Source: Ilyonectria destructans (taxonomy: Eukaryota > Ascomycota > Sordariomycetes > Hypocreales > Nectriaceae). From it: 64,000 bases of DNA. Within the stretch, counting starts at the first letter, position 1. Every line of letters starts with the position of its first letter. The stretch lies in NCBI GenBank assembly GCA_020740775.1, contig JAHEWK010000042.1, positions 124,001-188,000 of the forward strand. Direction: 5' to 3'. The notes under the pieces are model-generated. The model saw only the letters and a program-made list of their open reading frames with translations. It was not told the origin of the DNA and made no database searches. Made by a program: the position numbers and the translations under genes. Positions 42,388-52,729 of the stretch are shown piece by piece.

Positions 42388-43947
42388 TTAACGTATTGTA
42401 ATATTTTCAAGCTTCTTCCAGCCAAGGTTGATATTGACACCGAATTGCTCCGGCTCAGAATGCCTCTCAATACGAGATTTTGCGTCCTCGAGCTTCCCAA
42501 GTAGGAATTCGAACGCCTCCAGCACGTTAGTCATGGAGCCAAAGGTTTCCCTAACCCCAGACGATCGATGTCGCGACTGTCCGTCTCCCTGAAGCACTTG
42601 GAAGACAATGTGAAAATCGGATAGGATCTCGTCAAATGTCCTCAGTACCGCCCAATCGCTCTCGTTGATGCAGCTCGACTGCTCGAGGCAGGGAGGAAGC
42701 TTGTGTCCAGCCTCACCCTTCCGAGCGTCTCGGAATGGCGTCTTGGCTCTGGCGATAAATTCTTCGTATAAGTGCTGCAAGCGAAGCATTCGTTTTATCA
42801 TATAGTATTGGGATAACCATCTAGTATCGTTGTCAAGGACAACGTCAACTGGCTGGTGCTTTCGAACTTCAGGATCGTCAGAGGCTGCAAAGGTGTCTTG
42901 TTGCAGTTGACGAAGCAACTGAGTCAGTAAGTCGGACCGATGAACCTAAACGACGAAGTTGTGTGCTTTCCCGACAGGACCCTTTTACATCCACTCGTCA
43001 TGAGCTGCTCTCGCCAAGGGCTCCCCCTTAACGAGAGATTTCTCAAACGCATCAACATCGATTCCAAAGAGAAGAGATTTGACAACAAGGTTAAGGACGT
43101 GTCCCATGCATCGAACGCGTCGTTGTACCGGGTCGAATCTCAGCTCTTCTGCAATCTCTGCCATGGCCGTTTCATTGTTTGCTGCGTTATCGAGAGTGAA
43201 GTAACCGACTTTGTCCTCGATGCCAAACAACTTGATGATCTCGAGGATCTCGGCGGCAATGTTCTCGCCAGTATGTCGTTCTACCAGTTCCGGAATGCCA
43301 AGCACGACCTTTTGGAGCTGATTCTCTGTGTCTCTGAAGACAGCCGTCACGCCAAATAACGCGTGACGATTCCTAGTCCTTGCGCCATCAAAGGTAATGT
43401 GGATCCGACCCGGCGACCTCTTCAAGACCTCCTGAACCATGGTGTGATATCGCCCAAATTGTTGAACCGCCAGTCTCTGCACAGTCTTCGCCGTAATGTG
43501 CGCATTCGCAACTTTGACCGCCGGATTGAGGTACTCAAATATCTGTTGCAGTCGAGGGTGCTCTACCTGCTTGAACGATTGCTGGCTTTCGACTATCCAG
43601 TTGACAATGAACTTCTGGAACTGTCCTCGATCGAAGCGTTTGATCAAGCTATTGGCCAGCGCTTGATCCTTTGGATCGGAACGTTTGAGGGTCATGAAGT
43701 CCGAAATAGAGGCAAGCACCCTCTTGCCTTCCTTCTTCTGTTAGGGTGTGGATCGTCGTCCTGATGGATCCCAGTAGCCATGGGCTTTCCAGAGGTGAAG
43801 TTCTGCGTTTTGGGTCCCTTTGGTTTCATATGACTGTGGTGAGGGTGTCTTCTGGCGCACACATGGTATAAAGATCCATCGCCTTGATGTTGTGGACAGG
43901 GCTCCTAATAGTGCAACCAGTGCGTGTGAAAGCCTCAAACTGCTCAT
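42388..43947 (-). pseudogene. hAT transposase relic, C-terminus missing
   Basis: From the 5' side: a degenerate BED-like region (about 43900-43760, HLWKAHGYWDPSG), then KRFDRGQFQKFIVNWI, the catalytic start RIHITFDGARTRNRHALFG, the second Asp in YFTLDNAANNETAM, RRVRCMGHVLNLVVKSLLFG. A TAA at 42985-42987 and a TAG at 42946-42948 interrupt GPVGKAHNFVV, after which LRQLQQDTF, LDNDTRWLSQYYMIKR and ILSDFHIVFQVLQGDGQSRHRS follow. The frame stops at 42388 just where the C-terminal dimerisation domain should begin. Three stops and a missing end make it dead. Confidence 0.8.
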
Positions 43948-44103
43948 TTAGTGCGTTTGCCTTAGTCACACTAAACTGCTAGTCCGTTTGACTTTACTAC
44001 ACTAAACTGCCAGTTTGCCTGAGATACGCAAACTGAACTATTAGTCCGTCCGTCGAGGTCGAAACTAAACTACAGTGCAAACTGTAGTTTACACTATTAG
44101 TCT
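43900..44103. repeat. hAT subterminal repeats
   Basis: CACTAAACTGC, ACACTAAACTGCCAG and related inverse words (CAAACTGTAGTTTACACTA) are repeated about six times upstream of the transposase start. CTCCTAATAGTG (43902) and CACTATTAGTCTC (44090) face each other. The element end is probably near 44103. Confidence 0.5.
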
Positions 44104-44904
44104 CAACATAATAGCCCCACTTGCGGCCGGGCCCTTCCCCATGCCTCTCAGGCTGCCTCCTGTGGGCTCCTGTTTTCAATAAGAACGATACGGCATGGGA
44201 AAGGGAGAGTAGGCGAGAATGCTGTACTCAAAAGATAGATAGCCTTTCGGGCAGGACTGAGGGCCACGACTCGACCGGACACAACAATCTGCCATTATAT
44301 CTTAGACTATGATGGAATCGATACCAAACAGAAGCTCTGAGCAAGCCAGTGGTTACAATCTCACTCGTTTGACTGTGATTCTCAAAGAGACTAGCGTGAT
44401 TGGCATCTCAACGGCTTCGCTCAGGACGATGGCATACCAGCCCAACCTACCCGACAGGTATTGGATAGAAATTACCTGATACCCCGCCTATCTGTAGTGG
44501 CAGGGTTGGTATCTCTTAACTCGTCGGCTTGAGGCTCGCCGCTGAGATAACACACACTTCATCGTCTCTCAGGCAGTACATGCTTCTTGGCAATCAGCCA
44601 GATAGCCCATTCCAAAGCTACAAAATTAGGTTGCTGTTGAATATGTAAGTTTTGTTGTTTGGATGGATGGTTTCAGTTGCGTCTTGGTCGGCAGTGTAGG
44701 TTCAACGTGTGGTAAGTATTACCGGTAACGAAGTGTATCACTGCGTCATTACCCCTGCTTAGCGTCCATGTCAATCCACATCTCAATCCACGAATCTCCC
44801 GTTGTGGATGGATTAATTACATAACCGGATGCCTCGTGGATTGACGTTGACGTGGATTGAAGTCAATATATTGATCAATATGGTGGAAGTCGTGGATTGA
44901 TTCC
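44104..44904. other. Gene-free interval with a possible MITE at 44765-44900
   Basis: TCAATCCAC / GTGGATTGA words occur six times in both orientations between 44765 and 44905, including GTCAATCCAC at the left and CGTGGATTGA at the right, around an AT-rich centre. No coding signal is seen in the rest. Confidence 0.45.
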
Positions 44905-45265
44905 CTACCCTGTTTCCCATCCAACCTGCCTCCACTTCACCGGCCCAACCCGCCCAAGCCCTTCAATACACCTGTGCTGGCCACCCGACTCGGCGGTAGC
45001 GGTGTGTCCGTTCCAGATGCTCCTCTGGCTCCGGATCCTCTGCGCCCCAACATCAGCTTCGCACAAGAGTAGTACCGCCTCCCTATCCCCTTCACCATGC
45101 TTGCAGAAGTTTGCCGATTTGCTCGATGCGTCGGCGAGGTAAATGCCTTCGCCGAACATAGTTCCCGTAAAATTAGCCCCTCGCCTGCGGATCTGAAGTC
45201 CAACGTCGAGAATGCGCCATCCCCGCCTCTTGTTTCAGCCATATGCGCGGTTCTAGCTCCGGACA
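44905..45265 (-). pseudogene. Fragment of a PARP catalytic domain gene
   Basis: The minus-strand frame reads LDVGLQIRRRGANFTGTMFG, then EGIYLADASSKSANFCKH and AVLLLCEADVG, which matches the NAD-binding core of poly(ADP-ribose) polymerases (GLRI...P...GYMFGKGIYFADM.SKSANYC...LLLCEVALG). The first part of the domain (GARTAHMAETRGGDG) is in another frame, so a frameshift lies near 45225. The frame ends at 44905 without the C-terminal beta strands containing the catalytic Glu. It is an isolated, broken piece; the parent gene is not in the window. Confidence 0.65.
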
Positions 45266-45289
45266 AGAAGCCAAAGGCCTGAGCCTCGT

Positions 45290-45757
45290 CTCGAAGGGTT
45301 TTAGGAACCGTTTGTAGATGACAATGTGAGCGTTGCCAAGGGTGTTCTATTGTATCTCGACTTACTTAGTCTGAGTACAAGACTTAATTTTTCACTCAGC
45401 AAGGCTCTTATTGGAGAGTTCTCGAAGACGATGAAGAAGTCCAATCCAATCATGTGTTACGGGCTGTATTTACCATGGAGCCCTCAGGCAGCGTAAACAG
45501 GACTCCGCCGCTCCAGGTCCGATGCCGAGGTAGCATGCAAGCAGGCGCAGTGTTACCCTGCAAATTTGGAGGCGACTGTGGGGGGTCTAATTTGTGAGCA
45601 GGTTCCGTCACAACCGCTAGGTGCTGCAAAGGAGGCTTCACGGAGAGCGTATCGGGATTTGACGTGCCAGGATCAAAGATAAAGACGTTTCGTCGCTCCA
45701 TGCTGCAATGCTTCATGCTGATCAAGCAGGCGGAAGTCATTACCCGGCACGGTACTA
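45290..45757. other. Intergenic sequence left of the intact pogo element
   Basis: I see no gene; the minus-strand frame 45450-45788 has no family character. Confidence 0.45.
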
Positions 45758-48620
45758 CCCGTAGGGTCTTACTAAGTGGCTCCGCCACTTAGTAGGGCCG
45801 AAAAATTTGGAACAGTCAGAAAAAGTTGGAACACCCCACCACCGCAAGCTGTCGTAAATATCAACGCTTCACTACGTAAAATCAATCATTTCATCGACAC
45901 CACGAGGTGTAATCCATACCAAATTTGTTCATGATGATTTCTGCCGATACCATCAAGCAAATCCAAGGCCAAAAGGCCGCCCGCGAGATCCTGCGCCAGA
46001 GAGCCATCAACGCCCGCCTTCGGGTCAGGAAAAACCCTCTCTCTCTTCGTGCCGCCGCACGCATCTATGAAGTTAGCACAAGTGAAGTCCATAGGCAGCT
46101 GAAGAAGCTGGAAAGCAACTATTTCGATACATCCCGGCCTCGAGGCCGCCCGACGTTGTTGACGCCTGCTGAAGGCGATGCCATCGCGGCGTACGTTTGG
46201 TGGATGGAACGCGCCGGGTTTCCTGCCTCCAAGCCGCAAGTTGAGGCGGCTGCGAATAGCTTCCGGCTTCAAAGAGACCCGGAATCGACTCCAGTCTCAA
46301 AAGCCTGGTATCCCCAGTTTCGCAAAGACCACCCAGAGCTTCGTGGCTCGTTCCTGAAGGCTGTTGAGAAGTCGCGGAAGTCATTCGAATCGACAGATAT
46401 TGCTGATATGACTACGTTCTTCAAGGATCTTGAGGAACTCATTAAAACCAAGAGAATTGGCGCCTCAGAGATCTGGAATGAAGATGAAGCCGGCCTTCGA
46501 ATCGGCTGCCTTCGAGAGACCGTACAGGTCCTCGTTGTGCGCACAACGCGTGCCTCTCGCCCTGAAGTGCTGGATCCAGCTAATCGTGAGTCTTGCACCC
46601 TCATCGGCGCAGGAAACGCAGTAGGAGACTCTATTCCTCCCTGGCTTATCTTCAAGTCATTTCCCACGGAAAACTTCGCCGCTGTTGAAGCTGATGATAA
46701 TATGCGGTTCGTACGGACAGACACAGCGTTCAGCAACGCCGAAGTCACATTTGACTGGCTTCACGAGTTCAACCGGGTTTCCTGGATGAAGTCAGCACAA
46801 GCCTCGAGACTCGGGGTCACACTTAATGACTGGTTTGGTTGTGATGAGTGGAAGTGTGTTGACGGCGTTGCTGAAGTCACAGTCAATGAGCCGCCTAACT
46901 ACCATCCTGAAGAGGAGAAGATCTGGCGCCTTCTAGTCATCGATGGCTTTACAGGGCACTCATCCTTCCAGTTTATCGAATATTGCATCCAATTTGACAT
47001 CCTGATCGTGATGCTGCCACCGCATTCAACCCACATCATGCAGCCGATGGATGTTGGTGTCTTTCAGCCGTTAAAGAACGCACACCAAGCAGCTATCCGC
47101 AAGTCTCTTCAGGAAGGCAACCTTGCCTTCAACCGCATCGATTTCGTCTCTGCCTTCCAAAAGATCTTTGATGCTGGCTTCAGCACCCATAACATCATGT
47201 CAGGGTTCGAGAAAACCGGTCTCTTCCCGCCAAATAGCATGCCGGTAATCACGAAGTTGGTGTTGGCACAGAGAAAGCAGCGTGAGGCTGTTGACCCTGC
47301 CTATGAGTCACTTCTCCCACCAGAAACGCGATTCCAAGGAGCCTCAGATACCGTACAGCATCTTGATGCTAAATACAGTCAGTTGCTGAGCTCGCCGTCA
47401 CGTGCTGCCCTTCGGCAGGTCTGCTCAGTTGTTCACGAAGCTGCTATTCTCAACGCCAAAGTTGCTGCCTTCTGTCATAACCGCGCAGAACGCATCGACC
47501 GCTTATCACGAGTCCGTCGCCGCGGCAAGTCAGTCAAGCCCCAAGGCCGCTTTATCACGAGTTCGAGCTTAGCTGAGATCCGGCAGCAACAGGAAGAGAC
47601 CCTCAGAGTTGAGGCTGAAAAGAGTCATCGCCGCGAGCTACGAGGCCACCGGGCAACCTTGAAGAAAGAGATGGATAAGCTGAGGGAAGAATGGCGATCT
47701 TCTAATAAAGAAACTGAAGTTGACGGCGTTATGAAGAAGGTCCCTGTATTTAAGAAGTGGCTAGAGCTAACTGGCCGGAAGGATCACTTTCTAGACATGG
47801 AAAACTCCAGCCAAAAGTATCTCGACCTCCTTGGGCAACGCAATGACGGCTTCATCATCGATACCAAGCCTGATCCTCGTATTCAAGCAGCTATCCGCAA
47901 GCTTCACTATGCAGCCAAACCTCTTTCTGAGGCCACAGAGCTGACTGCGTTACGCCGTGACTTGGAACGTGATGCTTCCTTCAGCCCCACCAACTTCGGC
48001 GACTTCAACGACGAAGACGACACCAACGAGAACTTCCTCGAGCCCGAAAATGATATATACGATAGAGGCGAGTCAGGTGATGACGATGATATCGAAATTA
48101 TCACGGCATCACAAGATTTGCAGCCGTGGGAACGATCCTCGCCGCCGCTCAGTTGGGCGGAAGAAGTGGATGAGGGGCCAGAAACACCATGCCCAAAACA
48201 CCGCACACAACATCGCCAGCCTACGTACAAGCATATAATGAAGGACCTAGAGACATTCCGCTACAGCCTCAGGAATCGTGACGGCTCTCACAGACACGAT
48301 GCCATATAAATTGCGGTGGCAGAGCGGCCTCAAAGACCTAGCTAAGTTGGTTGCATGTCTGCACGCGGGCTGCGATTCCGGCGCAAGGGCACATTTTTCA
48401 CGGCATTTGATGACATAATCGTTTTCGCGAGACCTTCAGCTCCTAGGATATCTATTTTTTCTGTAATAAAATTGCTTGAACGTCTGTCAGAATCAATTGC
48501 AGCATCGGGGGCCATTTTTGGCTGTGGTTTTAGGGGGGTCACACTGTTCCAACTTTTTCTGACTGTTCCAGATTTTTCGGCCCTACTAAGTGGCGGAGCC
48601 ACTTAGTAAGACCCTACGGG
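45758..48620 (+). mobile_element. Complete pogo-like transposon, 76-bp TIRs, TA duplication
   Basis: The left end (CCCGTAGGGTCTTACTAAGT, 45758) is repeated in inverse at 48620; the 76-bp repeats differ at one base. Each contains an internal hairpin (TACTAAGTGGC / GCCACTTAGTA). The dinucleotide TA flanks both ends (45756-45757, 48621-48622), the target-site duplication of Tc1/mariner-pogo elements. It encloses one intact transposase gene. Everything needed for autonomous transposition seems present. Confidence 0.9.
45931..48309 (+). CDS. Pogo-type DDE_1 transposase, intact
   Basis: A single open frame of 792 residues begins at the ATG at 45931. The N-terminus carries a psq helix-turn-helix (LRVRKNPLSLRAAARIYEVS) and a CENP-B-like HTH (RGRPTLLTPAEGDAIAAYVW ... 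WYPQFRKDHPEL). The DDE_1 domain shows EIWNEDEAGLRIG (first Asp), LLVIDGFTGHSSFQF (second Asp) and MLPPHSTHIMQPMDVGVFQPLK (third Asp). About 50 extra residues rich in acidic and Cys/Trp residues (DWFGCDEWKCVDGV) sit between the first and second Asp. The C-terminal 300 residues are basic, coiled-coil-like and end in an acidic stretch. No stops or shifts; the neighbouring inverted repeats are nearly perfect, so this copy is young. Confidence 0.92.
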   Translation: MMISADTIKQIQGQKAAREILRQRAINARLRVRKNPLSLRAAARIYEVSTSEVHRQLKKLESNYFDTSRPRGRPTLLTPAEGDAIAAYVWWMERAGFPASKPQVEAAANSFRLQRDPESTPVSKAWYPQFRKDHPELRGSFLKAVEKSRKSFESTDIADMTTFFKDLEELIKTKRIGASEIWNEDEAGLRIGCLRETVQVLVVRTTRASRPEVLDPANRESCTLIGAGNAVGDSIPPWLIFKSFPTENFAAVEADDNMRFVRTDTAFSNAEVTFDWLHEFNRVSWMKSAQASRLGVTLNDWFGCDEWKCVDGVAEVTVNEPPNYHPEEEKIWRLLVIDGFTGHSSFQFIEYCIQFDILIVMLPPHSTHIMQPMDVGVFQPLKNAHQAAIRKSLQEGNLAFNRIDFVSAFQKIFDAGFSTHNIMSGFEKTGLFPPNSMPVITKLVLAQRKQREAVDPAYESLLPPETRFQGASDTVQHLDAKYSQLLSSPSRAALRQVCSVVHEAAILNAKVAAFCHNRAERIDRLSRVRRRGKSVKPQGRFITSSSLAEIRQQQEETLRVEAEKSHRRELRGHRATLKKEMDKLREEWRSSNKETEVDGVMKKVPVFKKWLELTGRKDHFLDMENSSQKYLDLLGQRNDGFIIDTKPDPRIQAAIRKLHYAAKPLSEATELTALRRDLERDASFSPTNFGDFNDEDDTNENFLEPENDIYDRGESGDDDDIEIITASQDLQPWERSSPPLSWAEEVDEGPETPCPKHRTQHRQPTYKHIMKDLETFRYSLRNRDGSHRHDAI

Positions 48621-48751
48621 TAGCTTTATACAAGTGATGCTAAGCCGTCATGATGACGATTGTCACGTGACCAAGTTGGATCACCAAATTGATCTGGGGA
48701 GCATTGATCGAAATGTGACTTAAGTTCGTCATTACGCAGGCGGCCCAATAA

Positions 48752-49010
48752 TGAATGAATGAAGTTTATTCCGCCCGGGAGGACTAACCTCATGGGGCCG
48801 GGTGCGCTAGGCTATTTACAGTTCTAAGTTTATCGTTCGCGTCTCCCAGAAGCCCCATATTCTTCCTCGTCCGCTGATTAGTCTCGCCTCGCTTGACTCT
48901 GTGTGACAGGCCTGCTTGAAGGCCAATTTCTCCAAGTGTTCGGCATCCTATTCTCAGCAGCCGAAGCTTGGTCTGCCAACTTGAGGCTGTTTGGTGTTAG
49001 TATCGCTAGA
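48752..49010 (-). mobile_element. LINE 3'-end fragment (copy 2)
   Basis: Only the 3' untranslated end remains: TTTATTCCGCCCGGG at 48765, then CAGGCCTGCTTGAAGGCCAA and TCCAAGTGTTCGGCATCC as in the other copies. The 3' tail is a run of AATG (48750-48762). Extreme 5' truncation, about 250 bp in length. Confidence 0.75.
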
Positions 49011-49015
49011 GTACG

Positions 49016-49451
49016 CTTCGGCTCACTGTCCAAAAACTTAGGCTCACTGTGCGCCTAGCCTAAGGAGGCCAGGCTCGGCGCTAATAATAATGCTAGACTA
49101 AAGGTACATAATCTTTATATGTAATGCACGCCAATCTTTATATACCCTCCGTCCTTTCCCTTTTCAGCTTTCTGCCATCCCCCCCAAGCCTAGGCTAGCT
49201 CCACAGATAAGATGATAACACATGGCGGGTTGCGGGGCAGGGGCAATAGGGTTCAGCTAGTCCTTGGGATATCGTTGGGCGTCTATTGCTTCTGGTGCTT
49301 GGCGAGGTTTATGTCAATTTTTGACCTCTGGAAGAAGCGTGTGGAGAAACAAATATCATCATTATTAGCAAAATGTATTCAAAAATGGTTATAGTAGGTA
49401 GGCGATAGAATTGGAAGGTATTCCCAAGTAAAGAAACCGCATTATGTCCTA
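49016..49451. other. Intergenic, 3' side of the DUF7703-like gene
   Basis: Two GGCTCACTGT words close together (49019 and 49042) and several short T/A repeats are seen; no gene. Confidence 0.4.
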
Positions 49452-50597
49452 TTAGAAACCGCGAGTTGCCAGATGGACCTCGGAAGATGTCTTCGACTCC
49501 CCGTCATATGCCTTCGCTGCTCCAGTCGTTGAGTGACTTGAGTCGGCCGATGTCTTTCTGCAGATGCTCCCCGTCTCATCATCCTGTCTTTCCTCCCGGT
49601 GGAGGATAATCTCAGTCGTCATCACGACCCTATTGTCATTCCGAGTCGGCGATATCTGTGCTCTGTCATTGGAGCCTTCGCTACCTGCCATGGCATATGC
49701 TTGATATGAGACGCTAGTAGGCTTGCCACCTGCTTCGCCGGTGAAGGTTTCCAGGGGGATACTGGTGTTGTTAACTGTGTTATGGCTTCGACTTCGTGGG
49801 CCAGAGCTGGCGTTCTTGCTTCCGGTCGTCATTTCGACGAGGCGATTCAGGACAGTGAACTCCAGTTTCAGCTTTGTGCTGTAGACAAAGGACTTGTACG
49901 ATGTCTGATACTCGTATTGGTTCGCATACTCAAGGCCAACGATGGTGATATCGAGGAGGATGATGAGGACGTTGACAAGGACAAGGTGCTTCATCAAACG
50001 GCGACTTGATCTGGTGTTCCCCATATACCGTTCGTGCCTCATAAGCTTGACCGTTTCCATGATGTAGAAACTGGATAAGATGATTTCTTGGAGAAAGAAG
50101 ATAGTGACCTGGATCTTTTCCATAATGGAATAGGGCTTCTGCCACATCTCAGGGCTACTAGAGAAAGAACCATAGACCATGGGGATGATAGCGCCATGGC
50201 AGATAATTGCGTCGGTGATGATCATCCATAAGATCAGCCTGAGACGTTTTCGGTTCCGCAGCACCAAATGCAGCCGGGACCAAAGCACCATTGACTGGCC
50301 GGTGACCATGCACACCCAGCCGGTCACAATCAACGTGCAAGAAAGGTAACCCAGCGACGGGGATCCGAAGTACTTGATGAGGAAGCCCGTGCAGTACAAG
50401 GGAATGCCCCAAGTGGCGATGAGGAAGGTCCAAAAGTACAGCCCTGCATAACGCTTAAACGTCCCGAAGATAATGCAGTTAAGCTCGATGACATTGTAAA
50501 AGGAGATTGCAAGGAAGACGATGATGATGGTCATGGATGTTTGGGAGTAGCCGTCAACCCCGGAACCGAAGCCGCGAGCCTTCATCCAAATCGTCAT
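49452..50597 (-). CDS. Seven-helix fungal membrane protein (DUF7703-type)
   Basis: The frame encodes 381 residues from the ATG at 50597 (TPI-like context ATGACGATTTGG); the open frame extends 41 codons upstream without need. Seven hydrophobic helices are visible, starting with MTIIIVFLAISFYNVIELNC and including LYFWTFLIATWGIPLYCTGF, GYLSCTLIVTGWVCMVTG, LILWMIITDAIICHGAIIPM, VTIFFLQEIILSSFYIMETV and LVLVNVLIILLDITIVGLEY. Motifs such as VIELNCIIFGTFKRYAGLYF, GQSMVLWSRLHLVLRN and QEIILSSFYIMETVKLMR fit the DUF7703 family of ascomycete integral membrane proteins, possibly receptor-like. The C-terminal 110 residues are Ser/Thr-rich and cytosolic in character. Function unknown; sequence intact. Confidence 0.8.
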   Translation of the reverse strand: MTIWMKARGFGSGVDGYSQTSMTIIIVFLAISFYNVIELNCIIFGTFKRYAGLYFWTFLIATWGIPLYCTGFLIKYFGSPSLGYLSCTLIVTGWVCMVTGQSMVLWSRLHLVLRNRKRLRLILWMIITDAIICHGAIIPMVYGSFSSSPEMWQKPYSIMEKIQVTIFFLQEIILSSFYIMETVKLMRHERYMGNTRSSRRLMKHLVLVNVLIILLDITIVGLEYANQYEYQTSYKSFVYSTKLKLEFTVLNRLVEMTTGSKNASSGPRSRSHNTVNNTSIPLETFTGEAGGKPTSVSYQAYAMAGSEGSNDRAQISPTRNDNRVVMTTEIILHREERQDDETGSICRKTSADSSHSTTGAAKAYDGESKTSSEVHLATRGF

Positions 50598-52729
50598 CGG
50601 AGGTTGCCGGGAGATACTTCTTGCTTGGTAATGGAATGAATTAATAATAATGAAGGGTTGCCCAAAAACATGAGAGGCGGCGAAAGATGGCATCTGTTTG
50701 AAGACAGGAAGAAGAAGCAAAGGGCAAAGTGATTTTTCGAGCCCAGATAAAAGTAGGAGGTCGATGGTTACGAGTCACGCCCTCGGCTGCGCTCCTGTGG
50801 CCGTTGCAGTTACACGCCTCTAGCTCCGGCTTGGGCTCAAATTTCTTCTCGACCAAAGACGACGGCTGAGGTAAAAGTCTTCGGTAGCGTTGAAGACTAC
50901 CCGAGGGGCTGGATCGAGGGGTCCTCCGCAAGCATGGTCCTGACTCGTAGGCGTCCAGACCTTTTCCTCAAGCCTTGGTTGGCGGAAGCCCGGAAGCGCC
51001 GCTGCATCTCGGTCTAGGGTTAAGTGCCAGAGAGGCTGCTGTTGTGTCATCCGGTTTCGAAAGCTGAAGAGATGGGGTGGGCTGCGGGCTCAGAAGCCAC
51101 TGGCGAGCCAGTCAGTCACGCTGACTCGCACCCCGGGCAGGCAATGCCAAGGTGCAGAGGGAGGGAAGCCACTTGGGAAGAACTGGGATGCCGATTTCGA
51201 CTTGAGACCTTGAGACGAACAAGGGAAACGGCTAGTGAGCGCCTTGAAGCGCATGGACTTAGCACGTCGTCGAGCTACCCCGGCCTCTCTATCCGGAGGC
51301 AAGGGTGACCTAGACCCGGGGAGCGGCCCGGCAAAGGCTCTGACTATTTGCTAGTGCGTCACTAAAAGTAAGTTCGCGGTACTATCTGAAAAGCACGGAC
51401 ACTAATATTGAAGTGATGGTCTAGAAAGGAGAGGAACTTCGCATGTGAAGGCTCGGAGTGAGCCGTGCCGCGGTTTTTCTTTGGACATTCCTTGCATATC
51501 TCGACAGCGTTAACTTGTTTCTTTTAGATCAAGCCCCTGGAGATCTGCAATGTGAACGGAGGCCTTCTAGAAGGACGCATTTAACGATCACACTGACGCA
51601 TGACATGTATCTCTCCTCTACATTATCCAGCACCAACGCTTCCTCCACCAGCAAGCCTTCTCATCAAAGTGTCAAAGCCCCCAAGCCATTCAGCCCAGCC
51701 ATCTCGGCATTGAGCTCCCGTTTCCTCCCGCTCCCCTTATGTACACTCGGACTCCTAGTTGTATCCAGCCCAACAGATGTTGGTAGCTGAGCGACTAACG
51801 ACCGCGACCCACAGCGCCCATTTGTGGGGGAACCCGCCAGCATGGTAATTAATAGCTGCGAGAACAAGGGTATGAAACGCACGATCAGCGATATTGACAG
51901 TGGACATTCGACCCTCTTAGCGTTGGCCTAGCCGAATCTGAGCTCTAGTGGCTAATTCAAAGTTTAGCCACACACACTCTGGCCGTTCCAGTACTGTGAC
52001 ATGTGACAATTAATGGCAGATGACGCCGTCGCTTATCACTAGTGTCAGCCCAGTGTCAGCCCTTTCGCCAGGAATCATGCCATTTCATTGTCGAGACACC
52101 CGCGGGCCTAGACTGTCTGTATGCCTGTGATGCAATGCAATGCTGAGTGCCTCATCTGGCTGCTCTATTGACAGACGATGCAACATAGTAATCGATCCAC
52201 AAGTCAACTGGCGGCATCTTCCGTATCTCCGCTATTACTCAATGCCATTGTTTTGTTTATTATCCCTTCACGTACTGCATAGTAGTATATTTATTATTAG
52301 CACATTTTGGCCGACGGTCCTGCTCTTAATCAGATGTTCTCGACCAGGGTCCAGACTTGCGTATTGTGATATGCTAAAGTGATATCACACTGTGCTAAAG
52401 TGCTAAAGTGATATATATCACCGTGAATATATAGTTATCACACTTTTTTTCAGCTAAATGTGATATCACGATAGCTAAAATGCTATCGGCCGTGTAGCAC
52501 CCTTATCTGATAAGATTAGATAGTCTTATCTACAGTACTTTGGTTGGATCTACTGCAATGAACTTTTTCAACACCCCCTTGTTCTCGTCACATCTTTAAC
52601 ACAACATAGGATTTCATAGTGTATTTAGATTCTCAGAATTCCCCCATAATCTAAATACAAGTTGTTAGATTCAATCTTTCTTGCTCCTCACGCACACGCC
52701 CTTCTGTGGGAGGCGAGAGGATGCCAACC
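50598..52729. other. Gene-free interval with AT-rich inverted words
   Basis: I see no supported gene. Open frames around 51024-51308 and 51458-51790 lack family signatures. At 52370-52500 the palindrome GTGATATCAC occurs with flanking GCTAAA(G/A)TG words several times, as in a small decayed element. Confidence 0.45.
52370..52500. repeat. Clustered GTGATATCAC palindromes
   Basis: GTGATATCAC occurs at 52380 and 52471, with GTGATATATATCAC between them and repeated TGCTAAAGTG words. Likely the ends of a small MITE. Confidence 0.5.

Noticed and set aside
42010..42504. 164-codon plus-strand frame
   Set aside because: Its 3' half is antisense to the hAT relic and the 5' half has no recognisable character.
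49782..50009. Plus-strand frame opposite the DUF7703-type gene
   Set aside because: Shadow of the membrane protein gene, no own signature.
51458..51790. 110-codon Ser/Pro-rich plus-strand frame
   Set aside because: Composition alone; no ATG context, splice signals or family block.
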